From Pedosphaera sp. (GTDB lineage: Bacteria > Verrucomicrobiota > Verrucomicrobiia > Limisphaerales > UBA9464), in the NCBI GenBank assembly GCA_009695405.1, contig SIAZ01000187.1:1-7018 (forward strand): DNA of 7,018 nucleotides. Direction: 5' to 3'. The stretch's first letter is position 1; each line of letters opens with the position of its first letter. Shown here one piece after another: positions 1 through 6,917 of this stretch. A program made the position numbers and the translations under genes. The notes under the pieces were generated by a model that saw only the letters and a list, made by a program, of their open reading frames with translations, was not told where the DNA came from and ran no database searches.

Positions 1-1
1 C

Positions 2-757
2 ATCCTCGCCGGTATGCTTCTGCCTTCTTTAGCTAAAGCCAAAGCCAAGGCTCAAGGCATCAAGTGCTTGAATAATCTTAAACAGTTGCAACTCGCTCAC
101 CTGCTTTACCCGACTGATAACCGAGAAACCCTCACCAAACCCGGCAATAGCGGAACCGAACTCTACGCTTGGGTGGGCGGTTGGCTCGACTACAATCCTA
201 GCACTCCCGACAATACAAACAAATTAGATCTCCTTGACCCCAAACGGGCCATGTTCGCCCCCTATATGCCATCTGCTGAGGTTTATAAATGCCCCGCCGA
301 TTTCAGCTATGTCACCATTAAGGGTCAACGTTACCCTCGGGTCCGCAGTATGTCCATGAGCCAAGCAATGGGTGGGCCCGGGGGGTGGCTTCCACCCTCG
401 GGTTACAACGAGGGACAGACTCGCTATAAGGTCTTCATTAAAACCTCCGATTTTCTCTCGCCCTCAATGCATTATGTACTCCTCGACGAACATCCAGACG
501 GCATCAACGCCGGTGGTTACGCCAATATGATGGTAGAGAGTGCGGCTGCGGCGCGTATCATCGATTACCCAGCCAGTTATCACAACGGTGCCGCCGGCAT
601 CTCCTTTGTCGACGGCCATGCCGAGATCAAAAAATGGCTGGATACCCGAACAAAGCCACCGGTCCGCTTCAACAGTAACCTCGCGCTCAATGTTGGTTCC
701 CCCAACAATATCGATGTAATCTGGCTCGCCGATCGGACCACCGTGCTAGCGAAGTAG
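2..757 (+). CDS. Pseudopilin-like type II secretion protein with H-x9-DG motif (5' end outside window)
   Basis: This is the 3' part of a gene for a secreted or surface pseudopilin-like protein. The frame is open from base 2 and reads ILAGMLLPSLAKAKAKAQ before the conserved NNLKQLQLA stretch. That is the end of the N-terminal hydrophobic helix of prepilin-type cleavage/methylation proteins, followed by its basic continuation. The true start and the prepilin peptidase site therefore lie upstream, and the ATG at 14 is internal. The C-terminal globular part has a YKCPAD segment (Cys at 290-292) and the H-x9-DG motif (His at 581-583, Asp-Gly at 611-616), both typical of the large pseudopilin families of Verrucomicrobia and Planctomycetes. 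Such proteins are thought to be exported and held by the N-terminal helix; individual functions are mostly unknown. The stop is TAG. No clear terminator follows. Family assignment is firm, specific role unknown. Confidence 0.85.
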   Translation: MLAGMLLPSLAKAKAKAQGIKCLNNLKQLQLAHLLYPTDNRETLTKPGNSGTELYAWVGGWLDYNPSTPDNTNKLDLLDPKRAMFAPYMPSAEVYKCPADFSYVTIKGQRYPRVRSMSMSQAMGGPGGWLPPSGYNEGQTRYKVFIKTSDFLSPSMHYVLLDEHPDGINAGGYANMMVESAAAARIIDYPASYHNGAAGISFVDGHAEIKKWLDTRTKPPVRFNSNLALNVGSPNNIDVIWLADRTTVLAK

Positions 758-841
758 AGAGGGCCCCAGGGGAAGAGAAACAAGACTTCCCAAATATTAC
801 TCGGTTGAAAACCACCGATCAGTAGGGAACGGCGGGGGGTC

Positions 842-886
842 TAAGTGCTTAAAATAGGAAGGATTTCAGCCTAAACCTAGGCTTAG
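842..886. promoter_or_regulatory. Pair of palindromes in the gap before the PanB-like gene, possible operator
   Basis: The 177-bp gap 758-934 has no gene that I can support. Within it, 842-851 is TAAG-TG-CTTA, and 871-886 is a 16-bp palindrome centred on CCTAGG with one mismatched pair (A875 against C882). Both have TAA..TTA outer arms, and their centres lie 32 bp apart, close to three helical turns. That geometry would suit a dimeric regulator binding one DNA face. This is inference from symmetry only. No convincing -35/-10 pair was found nearby: TTGAAA at 805-810 and TAAAAT at 850-855 are 39 bp apart, too far. The gap also has G-runs at 833-839 and 894-898. Confidence 0.25.
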
Positions 887-919
887 ACAGAAAGGGGGAT
901 TGATGCTCTCATCCGCTTC

Positions 920-924
920 AGGAA
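920..924 (+). promoter_or_regulatory. Ribosome binding site of the PanB-like gene
   Basis: AGGAA lies 10 bases before the ATG at 935. The reading frame is closed upstream by TAG at 884-886, and no other ATG, GTG or TTG occurs in frame between that stop and 935. The start is therefore fixed. Confidence 0.6.
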
Positions 925-934
925 TCCTTCTCGA

Positions 935-1771
935 ATGCTTCGTCCTCGGAAAAAATACACGGTTCACGACCTCCAGCAGCTCAAAGGAAAACGCTGCCTC
1001 ACCCATATTCACGTCAAATCTCCCGAGGAAGCCGCGGCAGCCGAAGCGGCAGGGGTGGACCTAATGTCCTGCAGCTTCGATTCCCCGGAGTCTCAGGCTT
1101 GCCTTCCTAGACTGGTCGCAGCCGCTCCTTCGAGTTTTTTATCTGCTGCTACTCTCCACGGGATGGCTTCCTCCGAGGAAGCCATCCGCATTGGGTTTCG
1201 CGCCATTGAACTGGGTGCTAGTTCTCTTTATTGCTCCGCCAGTCCACGGATCATTGAGGCCATGGCGCGCGAAGGCCTGCCCGTGGTCGGCCACCTCGGT
1301 TTAATTCCCAGACATATCACTTGGACTGGTTACCGAGCGATCGGCAAAACTGAAGCTGAGGCCCGCCTCCTTTACGATCGCATGAAATCTCTCGAGAACG
1401 CCGGGGCCTATGCAGCGGAACTCGAATGCGTCCCTCATCAACTCGCTCGGTTTCTCACCTCCCAAACAAAAATGCTCCTGATGTCGCTCGGCTCTGGGTC
1501 TGGTTGCGATACTCAGTTTCTCTTCTCCTGCGATATCCTCGGTGATTACGATGAACGCCTTCCACGACACGCACGCGCTTATCGCAATTTTCTAGAGGAA
1601 CATCGCCGATTACACAGCGAACGTGTCGTAGCCTTTTCAGAATATATCGCCGACGTTAAAGAAGGCCGCTTCCCAGAACGAGGTCATCTCGTGGAAATGG
1701 ACCCCTTCACCCTCCAAAGGGTCATCGATGACATCAACCTTAAACCGCTCCCATCCACTCATCCCCACTGA
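935..1771 (+). CDS. Divergent PanB-like (ketopantoate hydroxymethyltransferase family) protein
   Basis: A 278-aa cytoplasmic TIM-barrel protein related to 3-methyl-2-oxobutanoate hydroxymethyltransferase, which adds a one-carbon unit from methylene-tetrahydrofolate to 2-oxoisovalerate in pantothenate/CoA synthesis. Family marks: N-terminal TVHDLQQLKGK (9-19), GHLGLIP with His120, GYRAIGKTEAEA (132-143), LECVP with Glu164 (the family's catalytic Glu), and a C-terminal YIADVKEGRFP. Several active-site parts are altered. The metal aspartate of the ADLPF motif aligns with Ala72. The Lys and metal Glu of VKxEGG align with Tyr99 and Ser101. The GIGAG loop reads SLGSG. An Asp49-Ser50 pair may stand in for the family's VGDS motif. 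About 16 residues are missing between these two blocks. Divergence is concentrated in the first 105 residues; the second half is much closer to PanB. It could be a PanB with shifted chemistry or a homologue with another substrate. Homology is confident, the pantothenate reaction is not. A hairpin separates it from metH. Confidence 0.8.
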   Translation: MLRPRKKYTVHDLQQLKGKRCLTHIHVKSPEEAAAAEAAGVDLMSCSFDSPESQACLPRLVAAAPSSFLSAATLHGMASSEEAIRIGFRAIELGASSLYCSASPRIIEAMAREGLPVVGHLGLIPRHITWTGYRAIGKTEAEARLLYDRMKSLENAGAYAAELECVPHQLARFLTSQTKMLLMSLGSGSGCDTQFLFSCDILGDYDERLPRHARAYRNFLEEHRRLHSERVVAFSEYIADVKEGRFPERGHLVEMDPFTLQRVIDDINLKPLPSTHPH

Positions 1772-1789
1772 GAATCACCCACCTAATCC

Positions 1790-1830
1790 ATCATCATATC
1801 TTCAAATCAAGATGCGATGATTTCTTATTT
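1790..1830 (+). terminator. Hairpin plus T-rich run between the PanB-like gene and metH
   Basis: Arms 1790-1802 and 1809-1821 enclose the six-base loop CAAATC. Pairing: six perfect pairs (ATCATC with GATGAT), one A-C mismatch, one U-G wobble, then five perfect pairs (ATCTT with AAGAT). The T-rich run TTTCTTATTT follows at 1821-1830. It begins 18 bases after the stop codon of the PanB-like gene, so a Rho-independent terminator is the simplest reading. The stem is AT-rich and so fairly weak. Because it also lies 43 bases before the metH start, it could instead act as an attenuator in the metH leader. No alternative pairing partner or riboswitch core was recognised. Confidence 0.5.
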
Positions 1831-1841
1831 GGAACATTCCA
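1830..1841. promoter_or_regulatory. Small palindrome TGGAA-CA-TTCCA upstream of metH
   Basis: Five-base arms TGGAA and TTCCA flank CA, directly after the T-run of the hairpin and 6 bases before the metH ribosome binding site. It resembles a dimeric repressor or activator site in shape. It does not match the enterobacterial MetJ box (AGACGTCT), and it fits the MetR pattern (TGAA-N5-TTCA) only loosely. Function is inferred from symmetry and position only. Confidence 0.2.
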
Positions 1842-1847
1842 TCGATC

Positions 1848-1852
1848 AGGAG
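1848..1852 (+). promoter_or_regulatory. Ribosome binding site of metH
   Basis: AGGAG ends 12 bases before the ATG at 1865. This spacing is slightly long but usable, and it supports that ATG, whose protein begins about 25 residues before the first conserved homocysteine-domain motif. Confidence 0.55.
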
Positions 1853-1864
1853 TAGTCTCCGCCT

Positions 1865-4800
1865 ATGTCGAACCTGACTTTTTCTCCGACTGAAGACTCC
1901 CGAGGGGGGCAACTTCGGAAAATTCTCCGCGAACGTATTGCGATCATTGATGGCGCCATGGGAACGACGATCCGGACCTACGGTAAAACCGAGGCGGATA
2001 TGCGTGGAAAACGATTCGCCACAGCCAAAAAAGATCTCCTGAACAACGGCGATCTCTTCTCGTTAACCCAACCGGAAATGATCTGTGATATCCATCGGCG
2101 ATTCTTGGAGGCCGGCGCAGATATCATCGAGACCAATACATTTTCCGCGACTCATATCGCTCAAAGCGAATTTTTCGTCGATGACCCTCGTGAACATGGC
2201 GGCCGAAAGGACCCCGAATTCTACCAAAAAATCATCGAAGATCCCTTCCTCAATGATCTAGCCTGGGAGATCAATGAAACCTCGGCGCGCCAATGCCGAG
2301 AATGGGCCGATCGAGTCGGTTCTCGTGATGGGCGTCAACGCTTTGTCGCTGGTGCAATTGGGCCCCTAACCGTCTCTCTTTCCAATTCGCCAGATGCGGA
2401 TAATGCTGGATTTCGGGTGGTCACTTTCGATCAAGTCAAACACGCTTATATCCAACAGGTACGCGCCTTAATTGCTGGCGGTTCAGACTTTTTGCTGGTT
2501 GAAACCATCTTCGATTCTCTCAACGCCAAGGCCGCCTTAGTCGCTATTCAGGAGGTTTTCGATACCGACCGAATTCGTCTATCAGTTTCCATCTCCGCTG
2601 CCGTCGGGTTAGGAGGTGAAACTATGATTTCCGCCCAGACCGTGGAAGCACTCTGGAATGCAGTGAAGCACATCCGCCCGTTGTCGATCGGACTCAATTG
2701 TTCGCTCGGACCCGATTTAATGCGTCCGTTCCTAGCCGAACTTGCCGCCAAATCAGGAGCGGCTATTTCTTGTTATCCCAACGCCGGACTCCCCAACCCA
2801 CTCTCTGAAACGGGCTTCGATCTCAAACCTCACGATATGGGTCGTTTCCTCAGTGAATTCGCTGAGGGCGGCCTCCTCAATATCGCCGGTGGTTGCTGCG
2901 GGAATACGCCTGAACACATCGCTGCCATCGCCAAATCGCTCGCTGGTCGACATCCAAGGGACTTAGCTCCCCGCGAAAAAGGCACAGAGCGTCTCGGTGG
3001 CCTCTCCGGCGGAACTCTCCCAAGTGCTTCCCAGATTCTCCCTTTGCGCCTTTCCGGTTCCCAACCGTTTACCCAACAACTGGGCAATTTTATGCTCATC
3101 GGTGAACGTACCAACGTCGCCGGTTCACCTCGGTTTGCTAAACTTGTCCGCGAGGGTAACTACGAAGAGGCCGTGGCCATTGCTCGTCAACAGGTCGAAA
3201 ACGGCGCTAATATCATCGATATTTGCATGGATGACGGTCTAATCGATGGCGTCGCTGCGATGTCTCGTTACCTTCAGTTGCTGGGAAGCGAACCCGAGGT
3301 CGCCAAGGTCCCTTTTATGGTGGACTCCTCTAAATGGGAAGTCATCGAAGCCGGTTTGAAATGCCTTCAAGGCAAAGGCATCGTAAATTCTATTTCCCTC
3401 AAGGAAGGTGAATCTGCCTTTCGCGAATCCGCCGCTAAGGTGCTTAAGTACGGCGCCGCTGTGGTAGTTATGGCTTTCGATGAAAAAGGCCAGGCCGCTA
3501 CTTACGGTGAAAAAATCCGCATTTGCGAAAGGGCTTATCGTCTCCTCGTCGACGAAATCGGATTCCCACCGGAAGATATTATCTTCGATCCCAATATCCT
3601 TACCGTCGGAACAGGCATCGAGGAACATAACAATTACGCTGTCGACTTCATCGAAGCGACGCGTTGGATTAAGTCGAATTTACCTCACGCCAAAGTGAGC
3701 GGGGGCGTCTCTAATGTTTCTTTCGGTTTCCGAGGTAATAATCCAGTGCGGGAAGCCATGCACAGCGCTTTCCTCTTTCATGCCATTCAGGCCGGCATGG
3801 ACATGGGTATCGTCAATGCCGGAATGCTCGAAGTGTACCAAGAGATCAAACCGGAACTTCGCGATCTCGTAGAGGATGTTATCCTCAACCGCCGCCCCGA
3901 TTCCACCGAGCGTTTGGTCGCTTACGGCGAACAAATGAAAGCGATTCAGTCTGGTACAACTGAATCTAACGCCAAGAAAGAAGAGGAATGGCGTAGCGGT
4001 TCGGTCGAGGAACGTCTTTCACATGCCTTGGTCAAGGGTATCGATACCTTCATCAATGCCGATACTGAAGAAGCTCGACTCAAACTCGGTCGCCCCTTGA
4101 GGGTCATCGAAGGCCCTCTCATGGATGGCATGGGCGTCGTGGGTGACCTTTTCGGTGCTGGTAAGATGTTCCTCCCTCAGGTGGTTAAATCCGCTCGGGT
4201 TATGAAAAAAGCGGTCGCCTATCTCACCCCTTATATGGAGGAGGAAAAGAAAGCCGCAGAAGCCGCAGGTCACACGGTTCGTGCTCAAGGCAAAATTGTC
4301 CTCGCTACGGTCAAAGGGGATGTTCACGACATTGGCAAAAATATCGTCGGGGTCGTCCTCGCTTGTAATAATTATGAGGTCATTGACATGGGGGTCATGG
4401 TTCCGTGTGAAAAAATTCTAGAAACCGCCCGCCGAGAAAACGCCGATATCATCGGCCTCAGCGGTCTTATTACTCCGTCTCTCGACGAAATGGTGCATGT
4501 CGCCAAGGAAATGGAACGAACCGGCTTCAAGACTCCCCTCCTGATCGGCGGCGCAACCACCAGTCGGGCTCACACTGCTATTAAAATAGCTCATCACTAC
4601 TCCCAACCCATTGTTCACGTGCTCGATGCGTCACGTGCAGTACCGGTCACCACCAGTCTCCTCAGTAAGGACGGTCGCGATGAATTTATCCGACTCCACC
4701 GAACCGACTACGAACGAATTCGGACGCACTATTCCGGTCAAAAATCGACGCTCCTTTCACTCGATGCAGCTCGAGCTAATGCCCGAAAATTAGAGTTCAA

Positions 4801-5719
4801 TGCCCTACCGACTCCGGAGTTTACTGGCATTCGACTTCTCGAAGATGTTCCGCTTAATGATCTTCGAGAGTTCATTGACTGGTCTCCCTTCTTCCATACT
4901 TGGGAACTGCGCGGTCGTTACCCCTCCATCCTGCAACACGAAAAGTACGGCGATGAAGCGCGCAAATTATTTGCCGACGCCCAAACTCTCCTCGACGAAA
5001 TAATCACTCATCGCCGGATTCGTGCTCGGGGCATCTACGGCCTTTTCCCTGCGAATCGGGTGGGCGATTCTATCGAACTTTACTCGGGTGAAGATCGTCA
5101 AACGGTGATCGCCTCTTTCCATATGCTCCGACAACAGATGGTCAAGGAAGACGGCTCTTCGAATAGTTCTCTTGCCGACTTTATTGCCCCAAAAGGCACG
5201 CCGGATCATCTCGGCGCATTTGCAGTGACGACTGGCTTTGGACTCGATGAAATCGTCAAAGAGTACAAGGCCGCTCTCGACGATTATTCGGCTATTATGG
5301 CCGAAGCTCTCGCCGACCGCCTCGCTGAGGCTTTTGCCGAATATATGCACAAACGGGTTCGAGATGAATGGGGCTTCGGACGCACTGAAAATCTTTCTAC
5401 GGATCAACTTCTCGCCGAAGAATACCGCGGAATTCGACCCGCTGGTGGTTATCCATCTAGCCCAGACCACACCGAAAAACAAACGCTCTGGTCTCTCCTC
5501 GATGTGGAGGCTAAGACCGGTATCCGCCTTACCGAAAGCTGTGCAATGTGGCCCGGCAGTAGTGTCAGCGGACTCTACTTCGCGCATCCAGATTGTCGGT
5601 ACTTCGCGGTCGGCAAACTAGGCCTCGATCAAGTCGCCGATCTGGCGATTCGTAAGGCAAGACCCTTGGCCGAAATGGAGCGTTGGCTGGGGCCATGGCT
5701 CAATTATGAACCTTCCTGA
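1865..5719 (+). CDS. metH: Cobalamin-dependent methionine synthase (MetH), full length
   Basis: A cytoplasmic enzyme that moves the methyl group of 5-methyl-tetrahydrofolate through methylcobalamin to homocysteine, giving methionine and tetrahydrofolate. All four modules are present. Homocysteine/zinc barrel, about 17-365: IDGAMGTT at 28-35, zinc cysteines Cys279 (GLNCSLG), Cys344 and Cys345 (GGCCG). Pterin barrel, about 405-690: GERTN at 413-417, MVDSSKW at 485-491, FDPN at 574-577. B12 module: helical cap about 720-800, then a Rossmann part about 803-945 with Asp819-x-His821 (DVHDIG, the lower cobalt ligand), Ser866 and Ser872 (GLSGLITPS), and GGATT at 895-899. Reactivation (AdoMet) domain, about 965-1284: RPAGGYPSSPDHTEK from Arg1191. 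At 1284 aa it is longer than the E. coli enzyme (1227). The extra length comes mainly from an insertion of about two dozen residues near 104-128 and a longer linker near 366-404. thiG follows 68 bp downstream. No key catalytic residue is missing. Confidence 0.98.
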   Translation: MSNLTFSPTEDSRGGQLRKILRERIAIIDGAMGTTIRTYGKTEADMRGKRFATAKKDLLNNGDLFSLTQPEMICDIHRRFLEAGADIIETNTFSATHIAQSEFFVDDPREHGGRKDPEFYQKIIEDPFLNDLAWEINETSARQCREWADRVGSRDGRQRFVAGAIGPLTVSLSNSPDADNAGFRVVTFDQVKHAYIQQVRALIAGGSDFLLVETIFDSLNAKAALVAIQEVFDTDRIRLSVSISAAVGLGGETMISAQTVEALWNAVKHIRPLSIGLNCSLGPDLMRPFLAELAAKSGAAISCYPNAGLPNPLSETGFDLKPHDMGRFLSEFAEGGLLNIAGGCCGNTPEHIAAIAKSLAGRHPRDLAPREKGTERLGGLSGGTLPSASQILPLRLSGSQPFTQQLGNFMLIGERTNVAGSPRFAKLVREGNYEEAVAIARQQVENGANIIDICMDDGLIDGVAAMSRYLQLLGSEPEVAKVPFMVDSSKWEVIEAGLKCLQGKGIVNSISLKEGESAFRESAAKVLKYGAAVVVMAFDEKGQAATYGEKIRICERAYRLLVDEIGFPPEDIIFDPNILTVGTGIEEHNNYAVDFIEATRWIKSNLPHAKVSGGVSNVSFGFRGNNPVREAMHSAFLFHAIQAGMDMGIVNAGMLEVYQEIKPELRDLVEDVILNRRPDSTERLVAYGEQMKAIQSGTTESNAKKEEEWRSGSVEERLSHALVKGIDTFINADTEEARLKLGRPLRVIEGPLMDGMGVVGDLFGAGKMFLPQVVKSARVMKKAVAYLTPYMEEEKKAAEAAGHTVRAQGKIVLATVKGDVHDIGKNIVGVVLACNNYEVIDMGVMVPCEKILETARRENADIIGLSGLITPSLDEMVHVAKEMERTGFKTPLLIGGATTSRAHTAIKIAHHYSQPIVHVLDASRAVPVTTSLLSKDGRDEFIRLHRTDYERIRTHYSGQKSTLLSLDAARANARKLEFNALPTPEFTGIRLLEDVPLNDLREFIDWSPFFHTWELRGRYPSILQHEKYGDEARKLFADAQTLLDEIITHRRIRARGIYGLFPANRVGDSIELYSGEDRQTVIASFHMLRQQMVKEDGSSNSSLADFIAPKGTPDHLGAFAVTTGFGLDEIVKEYKAALDDYSAIMAEALADRLAEAFAEYMHKRVRDEWGFGRTENLSTDQLLAEEYRGIRPAGGYPSSPDHTEKQTLWSLLDVEAKTGIRLTESCAMWPGSSVSGLYFAHPDCRYFAVGKLGLDQVADLAIRKARPLAEMERWLGPWLNYEPS

Positions 5720-5787
5720 TTTAGAAAAACAATACCCACTAGCCTCGCTCGACAAAACGAACCGCTCTCGCCACCGTCTCCGCCTTG

Positions 5788-6567
5788 ATGTCAAAGCCGT
5801 TGATCATTGCCGGACGGCAATTTTCCTCTCGCCTCTTTTTAGGCACCGGAAAATTTCCCTCCCCAGAATCTATGAGCGGAGCCCTTGCGGCTAGTGGAAC
5901 GGAAATCGTCACCGTCGCTCTTCGGCGTGCTGATCTGTCCGGGCGCAGGGATCCGTTTGCCAATATCCTCGAATTCATCGATCCCGTCCGATTCCTAATC
6001 TTACCCAACACCAGCGGAGCTATGAACGCGGAAGAAGCGGTCCGACTCGCCAGACTCGCCGTTGCTGCAGGTCTGCCAAAATGGATCAAATTGGAGATCC
6101 ATCCCGACCCTCGCTACCTACTACCGGACCCGATCGAAACATTTAAGGCGGCTGAACAACTCGTTCGAGAAGGCTTTATTGTCCTACCTTATATCAATGC
6201 TGATCCGGTCCTCGCCAAACGACTTCAGGAAATAGGAACTGCAACGGTGATGCCACTCGGAGCCCCGATCGGCTCAAATCGAGGCATCCAGACTCGCGAA
6301 CAAATCCGTATCATCATCGAGCAAGCCATCGTCCCAGTGGTCATCGATGCCGGTATCGGTGCCCCAAGCCATGCCGCTGAAGCGATGGAATTGGGGGCGG
6401 ACGCAGTCCTCGTTAATACCGCTATTGCCGTCGCATCGGATCCCAATCGTATGGCAACCGCTTTCCGAAATGCGGTCGAAGCCGGTCGCACGGCTTTTGA
6501 ACTCGGCCTAGCTGATCGACTTGAAACCGCCAGTCCTACCAGTCCTTTAACTGGGTTTCTAAAGTAA
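5788..6567 (+). CDS. thiG: Thiazole synthase (ThiG)
   Basis: A 259-aa cytoplasmic TIM-barrel enzyme that builds the thiazole phosphate ring of thiamine from 1-deoxy-D-xylulose 5-phosphate, dehydroglycine and the ThiS thiocarboxylate. Visible signatures: RLFLGTGKF (15-23), LPNTSG (72-77), KWIKLEI with Lys101 in the position of the Schiff-base lysine, LLPDP, MPLGAPIGSNRGI, the phosphate-site loop DAGIGAPSHA (187-196), NTAIA (210-214) and a terminal SPLTGF. Length is normal for the family. I place the start at ATG 5788; the TTG just before it (5785) is also in frame but adds only one residue. No Shine-Dalgarno sequence is visible, so translation may be coupled to metH or leaderless-like. The partner genes thiS, thiF and thiH/thiO are not in the window. 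A SufE-like sulfur-transfer gene follows 47 bp downstream, which fits the need for sulfur delivery. Confidence 0.96.
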   Translation: MSKPLIIAGRQFSSRLFLGTGKFPSPESMSGALAASGTEIVTVALRRADLSGRRDPFANILEFIDPVRFLILPNTSGAMNAEEAVRLARLAVAAGLPKWIKLEIHPDPRYLLPDPIETFKAAEQLVREGFIVLPYINADPVLAKRLQEIGTATVMPLGAPIGSNRGIQTREQIRIIIEQAIVPVVIDAGIGAPSHAAEAMELGADAVLVNTAIAVASDPNRMATAFRNAVEAGRTAFELGLADRLETASPTSPLTGFLK

Positions 6568-6614
6568 GGCTCTCAACTTCCCTCATCTCCCTCAACCCCT
6601 CCGGTCTACCTGCT

Positions 6615-6917
6615 ATGCCTGACTCGATGATGCCACCGACCGATTCAGCACAACAACGCAGGGCGAACTGGATTCGTGCCCTCGAACAAATCCCTGACCC
6701 GCAATCGCGCCTCGGGTGGATACTCGATCAAGCTCGCAGCGTCGCGCCCTTGCCGATTCACCTCCGCACTGAGCCTCATTTATTTCCAGGATGCCGAGTG
6801 CGACTCTGGTGGATTCCCTCACTGCGCAACGGCCAATGCGTGTTCGATACAGACTCCGATTCAGTCACCCTAAAGGGGACTTCCAGAAACTCAATTCGCG
6901 GAAAGAAATGTGTCTAA
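6615..6917 (+). CDS. SufE-like sulfur acceptor protein, probably truncated by a stop
   Basis: This 100-aa frame matches the first two thirds of the SufE/CsdE family, small proteins that take persulfide sulfur from a cysteine desulfurase (SufS or CsdA) and stimulate it. Marks: LEQIPDPQSRLGWILDQAR (23-41), LPIHLRTEPHLFPGC with the sulfur-accepting Cys60, RLWWIP (63-68) and FDTDSDSVTLKG (ending near 88). The usual GCQSxVW here reads GCRVRLW. After KG the expected helix, then the C-terminal P-x-E-I and L-[ST]-P-[ST]-R segments, are absent, and 12 unrelated residues lead to TAA at 6915-6917. SufE proteins usually have about 130-145 residues, so the protein is short. The gene lies 47 bp after thiG. 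No ribosome binding site is obvious. Family identity is confident; whether the product is functional is doubtful. Position and strand suggest cotranscription with metH-thiG. Confidence 0.75.
   Translation: MPDSMMPPTDSAQQRRANWIRALEQIPDPQSRLGWILDQARSVAPLPIHLRTEPHLFPGCRVRLWWIPSLRNGQCVFDTDSDSVTLKGTSRNSIRGKKCV

Noticed and set aside
31..58. AAAGCC-type short tandem repeat near the window start
   Set aside because: It encodes the AKAKAKAQG part of the pseudopilin helix, which is the usual sequence of this family, so protein constraint explains it.
805..855. TTGAAA and TAAAAT as a promoter for the PanB-like gene
   Set aside because: The two boxes are 39 bp apart, far from the usual 16-18, and no better partner was found for either.
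1772..1864. SAM, SAH or cobalamin riboswitch before metH
   Set aside because: The gap is only 93 bp and holds a single simple hairpin. No conserved riboswitch core (for example a B12 box) was recognised, and cobalamin riboswitches are longer than this space.
4967..5587. 206-aa open frame on the minus strand
   Set aside because: It lies wholly inside metH, opposite the conserved AdoMet domain, and its translation shows no recognisable motif. The metH frame explains the conservation.
5706..5894. 62-aa plus-strand frame overlapping the metH end and the thiG start, considered as a ThiS candidate
   Set aside because: It lacks the C-terminal Gly-Gly of ThiS, has no beta-grasp-like pattern and no ribosome binding site, and most of it is an out-of-frame reading of the thiG start.
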